Assembly: GCA_964425585.1 (NCBI GenBank)
Contig: CAYRMG010000048.1
Span: 1 to 8,636, forward strand
Origin: Aquifex sp964425585
GTDB lineage: Bacteria > Aquificota > Aquificia > Aquificales > Aquificaceae
Direction of reading: 5' to 3'
DNA length: 8,636 bases
The notes under the pieces were generated by a model. That model made no database searches and was not told where the DNA came from. It saw only the letters and a program-made list of their open reading frames with translations. Below, piece after piece: positions 6,835 through 8,636 of the stretch (positions are counted from its first letter, which is position 1; every line of letters begins with the position of its first letter). The translations under genes and the position numbers were made by a program.

Positions 6835-6860
6835 TAATATAGCACCTCGGTGATATCTTA
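6835..6860. promoter_or_regulatory. 26-bp near-palindrome between divergent genes, candidate operator
   Basis: TAATATAGCACC (6835-6846) and GGTGATATCTTA (6849-6860) are inverted copies matching at 10 of 12 positions around a central TC. The core CACC-TC-GGTG is perfect. The dyad covers the candidate -10 box of nuoCD and ends at the candidate -10 box of the rightward gene, so a dimeric regulator bound here could block both. A 2-nt centre makes a DNA-binding site more likely than an RNA hairpin terminator. Confidence 0.4.
6836..6841 (-). promoter_or_regulatory. Possible -10 box (TATATT) for nuoCD
   Basis: TATATT on the minus strand (6841-6836) would place the transcript start near 6829, giving a leader of about 23 nt that contains the GGAGGAG. 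There is no good -35, and the DNA here is AT-rich, so the box is tentative. It falls in one arm of the palindrome at 6835-6860. Confidence 0.35.
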
Positions 6861-6864
6861 TATA
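6859..6864 (+). promoter_or_regulatory. Possible -10 box (TATATA) of the 85-aa gene
   Basis: TATATA ends 7 nt before the ATG at 6872, so transcription would start at or beside the start codon. No -35 consensus and no Shine-Dalgarno are present. The geometry is like that ahead of gcvT. Confidence 0.35.
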
Positions 6865-6871
6865 TGTAGTT

Positions 6872-7129
6872 ATGCAGTTCTTGAAAGGGGATAAGGTCTT
6901 TAACTTCTTACTCGGTCTTATATACGGATACAGAACCGCAAATATGGATATGAAGATAAGACCTCTTTCAGAGTTCCGAGAAGAGCAATATAGGGATTTT
7001 ACCCTTTACTACCTAAATAGGGAAAAGGGAGAGGTAAGCAAAGAAAAACTTAAGAACTGCACCCACATAGTCGCAATAAAGGAGAACTACCAGGAGAAAA
7101 AGGTGAAAATTGTTATTTTCAAAAAATAG
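6872..7129 (+). CDS. Small hypothetical protein, 85 aa
   Basis: I do not recognise this protein. It is basic and soluble in character: a hydrophobic patch near the start (FNFLLGLIYGY, 10-20) is too short and too mixed for a confident membrane helix. The middle is rich in charged and aromatic residues (EFREEQYRDFTLYYLNREKG, 34-53), and the C-terminal part alternates as in beta strands (THIVAIKENYQEKKVKIVIF, 64-83). The layout suggests a small alpha/beta domain ending in a hairpin. It sits alone, divergent from nuoCD across 65 bp and 69 nt before tldD. It has no Shine-Dalgarno and may be read from a leaderless mRNA. Internal Met codons at residues 25 and 27 are alternative starts but would discard the hydrophobic patch. 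Its amino-acid makeup resembles that of its neighbours, which supports a real gene. Confidence 0.7.
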   Translation: MQFLKGDKVFNFLLGLIYGYRTANMDMKIRPLSEFREEQYRDFTLYYLNREKGEVSKEKLKNCTHIVAIKENYQEKKVKIVIFKK

Positions 7130-7171
7130 TTACCAATCTACCGTGTGGAGTTTAAAAGAAATCTACATCAC

Positions 7172-7177
7172 TTGACA
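7172..7177 (+). promoter_or_regulatory. Consensus -35-like TTGACA upstream of tldD
   Basis: TTGACA is a perfect -35 hexamer 21 nt before the tldD ATG. No convincing -10 occurs at normal spacing: 17 nt on is AAAAAT, which runs into the start codon. It may be a weak promoter or a chance match. Confidence 0.2.
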
Positions 7178-7198
7178 AAGCTCTTAACTTGAAGAAAA

Positions 7199-8599
7199 AT
7201 GAGGCTTATGAATCCCGTTAAAGAGCTTTTAAAGGAAAAGGGCGGATATATACTCTCCACTCTTATGTCTCAGGGCGGGGAATACGGTGAGATTTTTTAT
7301 GAAAAATCAAGAACAACAAGACTGTCTTTAGAAGATAGAAAGATAGATAAAGTAATCCACGGATACGACGAAGGTGTTGGTCTGAGACTTATAAAGAACG
7401 GAAAAACTTATTACGGATACACTACCGAGCCGACCTTTGAAAATCTAAAGGAACTTGCAAAGATACTTGCAAGGGGAGAGGGTCACGGACCCGTAGCCAT
7501 GGGAAAGAAATACATAGGCGGAAAAACCGAGGTTTTAATAGACCCCGACGCGACAGACCTCAAGTTCAGGGCGGAGATTCTCAGAAGGGCTGACGAAAAA
7601 GCGAGGAGCTTCGGAGATAAGATAAAACAGGTTCTTGCTGTTCTTATGGACAAAACAAGGGAAATAATGGTTATAAACACCTTAGGGGAAACCGCAGAAG
7701 ATGTCCAAAAAAGGGTTGTTTTCTTTGTGGAAGTTGTTGCAAGCGACGGAAATGTTCTCCAAAGGGGATATGAAAGTCTCGGAGGAAGGAAGGGTTTTGA
7801 GATTTTCAACGAAACTCCTCCCGAAGAAGTAGCGGAAAAAGCTGCGAAAAGGGCTCTTCTTATGCTAAATGCAAAGCCCGCACCTGCCGGAACCTTTACC
7901 GTCGTTATGTCCTCCCAGGCGGGTGGAACGATGATACATGAGGCTGTCGGACACGGACTTGAGGCGGACCTTGTTCAGCAGGGACTTTCCGTTTATGCGG
8001 GAAAGCTGGGGGAAAAGGTTGCCTCGGAACTTGTTACGGTTGTTGACGATGCTACACTTCCCTCCCACAACGGTTCTTTTACCGTTGACGATGAAGGTGT
8101 TCCCGCTAAAAGGAAGGTTCTCATAAAAGACGGTGTCCTTGTAGGTTATATGTATGACAGGCTGAGGGCTATGAAAGACGGAGTTGAGAGCACGGGAAAC
8201 GGTAGAAGACAGAGCTATGCCCATGTCCCGATAGTAAGGATGACAAACACATTTATAGATAAAGGAAAAGATAATCCCGAGGACATAATTAGGGATACGA
8301 AAAAGGGCATTCTCGTGGTTAAGATGGGAGGGGGTGAGGTAAATACCGTAACGGGAGATTTTATGTTTGAGATTATGGAAGGATACATCATAGAAAACGG
8401 AGAAATAACCTATCCCATAAGAGGGGCTACCCTAATAGGGAATGGTCCGAAAGCTTTGCAGGACGTTGATGCGGTAGGATACGACCTCGGTTGGGCTATA
8501 GGAACCTGCGGGAAAGACGGTCAAGGCGTTCCCGTAACGGATGCACAACCTACCATAAGGATAAGAAAATTAACCCTCGGTGGTGTGGAGTCCTCTTAA
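7199..8599 (+). CDS. tldD: TldD-type zinc metalloprotease
   Basis: TldD is the metal-bearing subunit of the cytoplasmic TldD/TldE (PmbA) protease, known in E. coli for degrading unfolded peptides, processing microcin B17 and removing the CcdA antitoxin. The 466-aa length fits the family. The zinc motif HEAVGHGLEAD (247-257) gives ligands His247 and His252 and catalytic Glu248. The third ligand is probably Cys437 in WAIGTCGKDGQGVPV (432-446). Other family marks are AGGTMIHE, TVDDEGVPAKRKVLIKDGVL (295-314), STGNGRRQSY (331-340), MTNTFI and GGGEVNTVTGDFMFE (377-391). No TldE/PmbA gene is in the window, although the two often act as a pair. The start is uncertain: the ATG at 7199 has only a weak GAAG upstream, and the ATG at 7208 (residue 4) has GAGG only 3 nt away. 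Either leaves the domain whole. Confidence 0.95.
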   Translation: MRLMNPVKELLKEKGGYILSTLMSQGGEYGEIFYEKSRTTRLSLEDRKIDKVIHGYDEGVGLRLIKNGKTYYGYTTEPTFENLKELAKILARGEGHGPVAMGKKYIGGKTEVLIDPDATDLKFRAEILRRADEKARSFGDKIKQVLAVLMDKTREIMVINTLGETAEDVQKRVVFFVEVVASDGNVLQRGYESLGGRKGFEIFNETPPEEVAEKAAKRALLMLNAKPAPAGTFTVVMSSQAGGTMIHEAVGHGLEADLVQQGLSVYAGKLGEKVASELVTVVDDATLPSHNGSFTVDDEGVPAKRKVLIKDGVLVGYMYDRLRAMKDGVESTGNGRRQSYAHVPIVRMTNTFIDKGKDNPEDIIRDTKKGILVVKMGGGEVNTVTGDFMFEIMEGYIIENGEITYPIRGATLIGNGPKALQDVDAVGYDLGWAIGTCGKDGQGVPVTDAQPTIRIRKLTLGGVESS

Positions 8600-8614
8600 T
8601 TTTTTCCTTCAAAA

Positions 8615-8629
8615 TATATTATTGGAGGG
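8615..8629 (+). promoter_or_regulatory. -10-like box and Shine-Dalgarno for a gene beyond the window end
   Basis: After the tldD stop come a TATATT (8615-8620) and GGAGGG (8624-8629). An ATG at 8630 touches the GGAGGG and is too close to be used, so the true start of the next rightward gene probably lies just past 8636. The TATATT may be incidental. Confidence 0.4.
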
Positions 8630-8636
8630 ATGGAGA

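Noticed and set aside
7865..8224. 119-aa reverse ORF inside tldD
   Set aside because: It lies opposite the HEAVGHG region of tldD, which is certainly coding, and shows no motif of its own.
8584..8606. Rho-independent terminator after tldD
   Set aside because: A T-run follows the stop, but the only inverted match before it (GAG/CTC around TC) is too short for a stable hairpin.
1..8636. Defence system, mobile element or biosynthetic cluster
   Set aside because: Every recognised gene is housekeeping. No transposase, integrase, repeat array or att-like repeat was seen.

Overview
The window looks like a piece of a bacterial chromosome from a thermophilic Aquificales-type organism (Aquifex or a near relative). 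This is inferred from four things: the fused NuoC-NuoD subunit, the lysine/glutamate-rich proteins, gene packing with overlaps and almost no intergenic DNA, and operons that mix unrelated functions. No marker gene such as rRNA is present, so the taxonomic call is tentative. I see no mobile elements, CRISPR arrays, tRNAs or rRNAs.

Layout: (1) A short AT-rich leader (1-111) may hold the 3' end of an upstream gene. It is followed by a rightward block, gcvT (glycine cleavage T protein), a TauE/SafE-type membrane permease, an RsuA/RluB-type 23S/16S rRNA pseudouridine synthase and an M20-family metallo-hydrolase. These genes abut, are 3 nt apart, or overlap by 83 nt, so they probably form one transcription unit. 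(2) This block meets a leftward operon head-on: nuoCD (fused complex I peripheral-arm subunit), trpG/pabA (glutamine amidotransferase) and nfi (endonuclease V). nuoCD and trpG share an ATGA junction. nfi overlaps trpG and appears to begin at an AUC codon. The last genes of the two blocks overlap tail-to-tail by 12 bp. (3) A 65-bp divergent promoter region carries a 26-bp near-palindrome. It separates nuoCD from a rightward unrecognised 85-aa gene, which is followed by tldD (zinc metalloprotease). The window ends in a ribosome-binding site that probably serves the next gene.

The genes are mostly housekeeping: one-carbon metabolism, rRNA modification, respiration, chorismate-derived amidotransfer and DNA repair. 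No defence or secondary-metabolism system is visible. The most useful observation concerns endonuclease V. The first canonical start (ATG at 4342) would leave the catalytic Asp at residue 2. The homologous N-terminus is encoded upstream in the same frame, which has no ATG, GTG or TTG, but an ATC sits 7 nt after a GGAGG. Other points worth checking are the long rRNA-synthase/M20 overlap, two genes whose -10-like boxes lie so close to the ATG that the mRNA may be leaderless, and the palindrome between the divergent genes.
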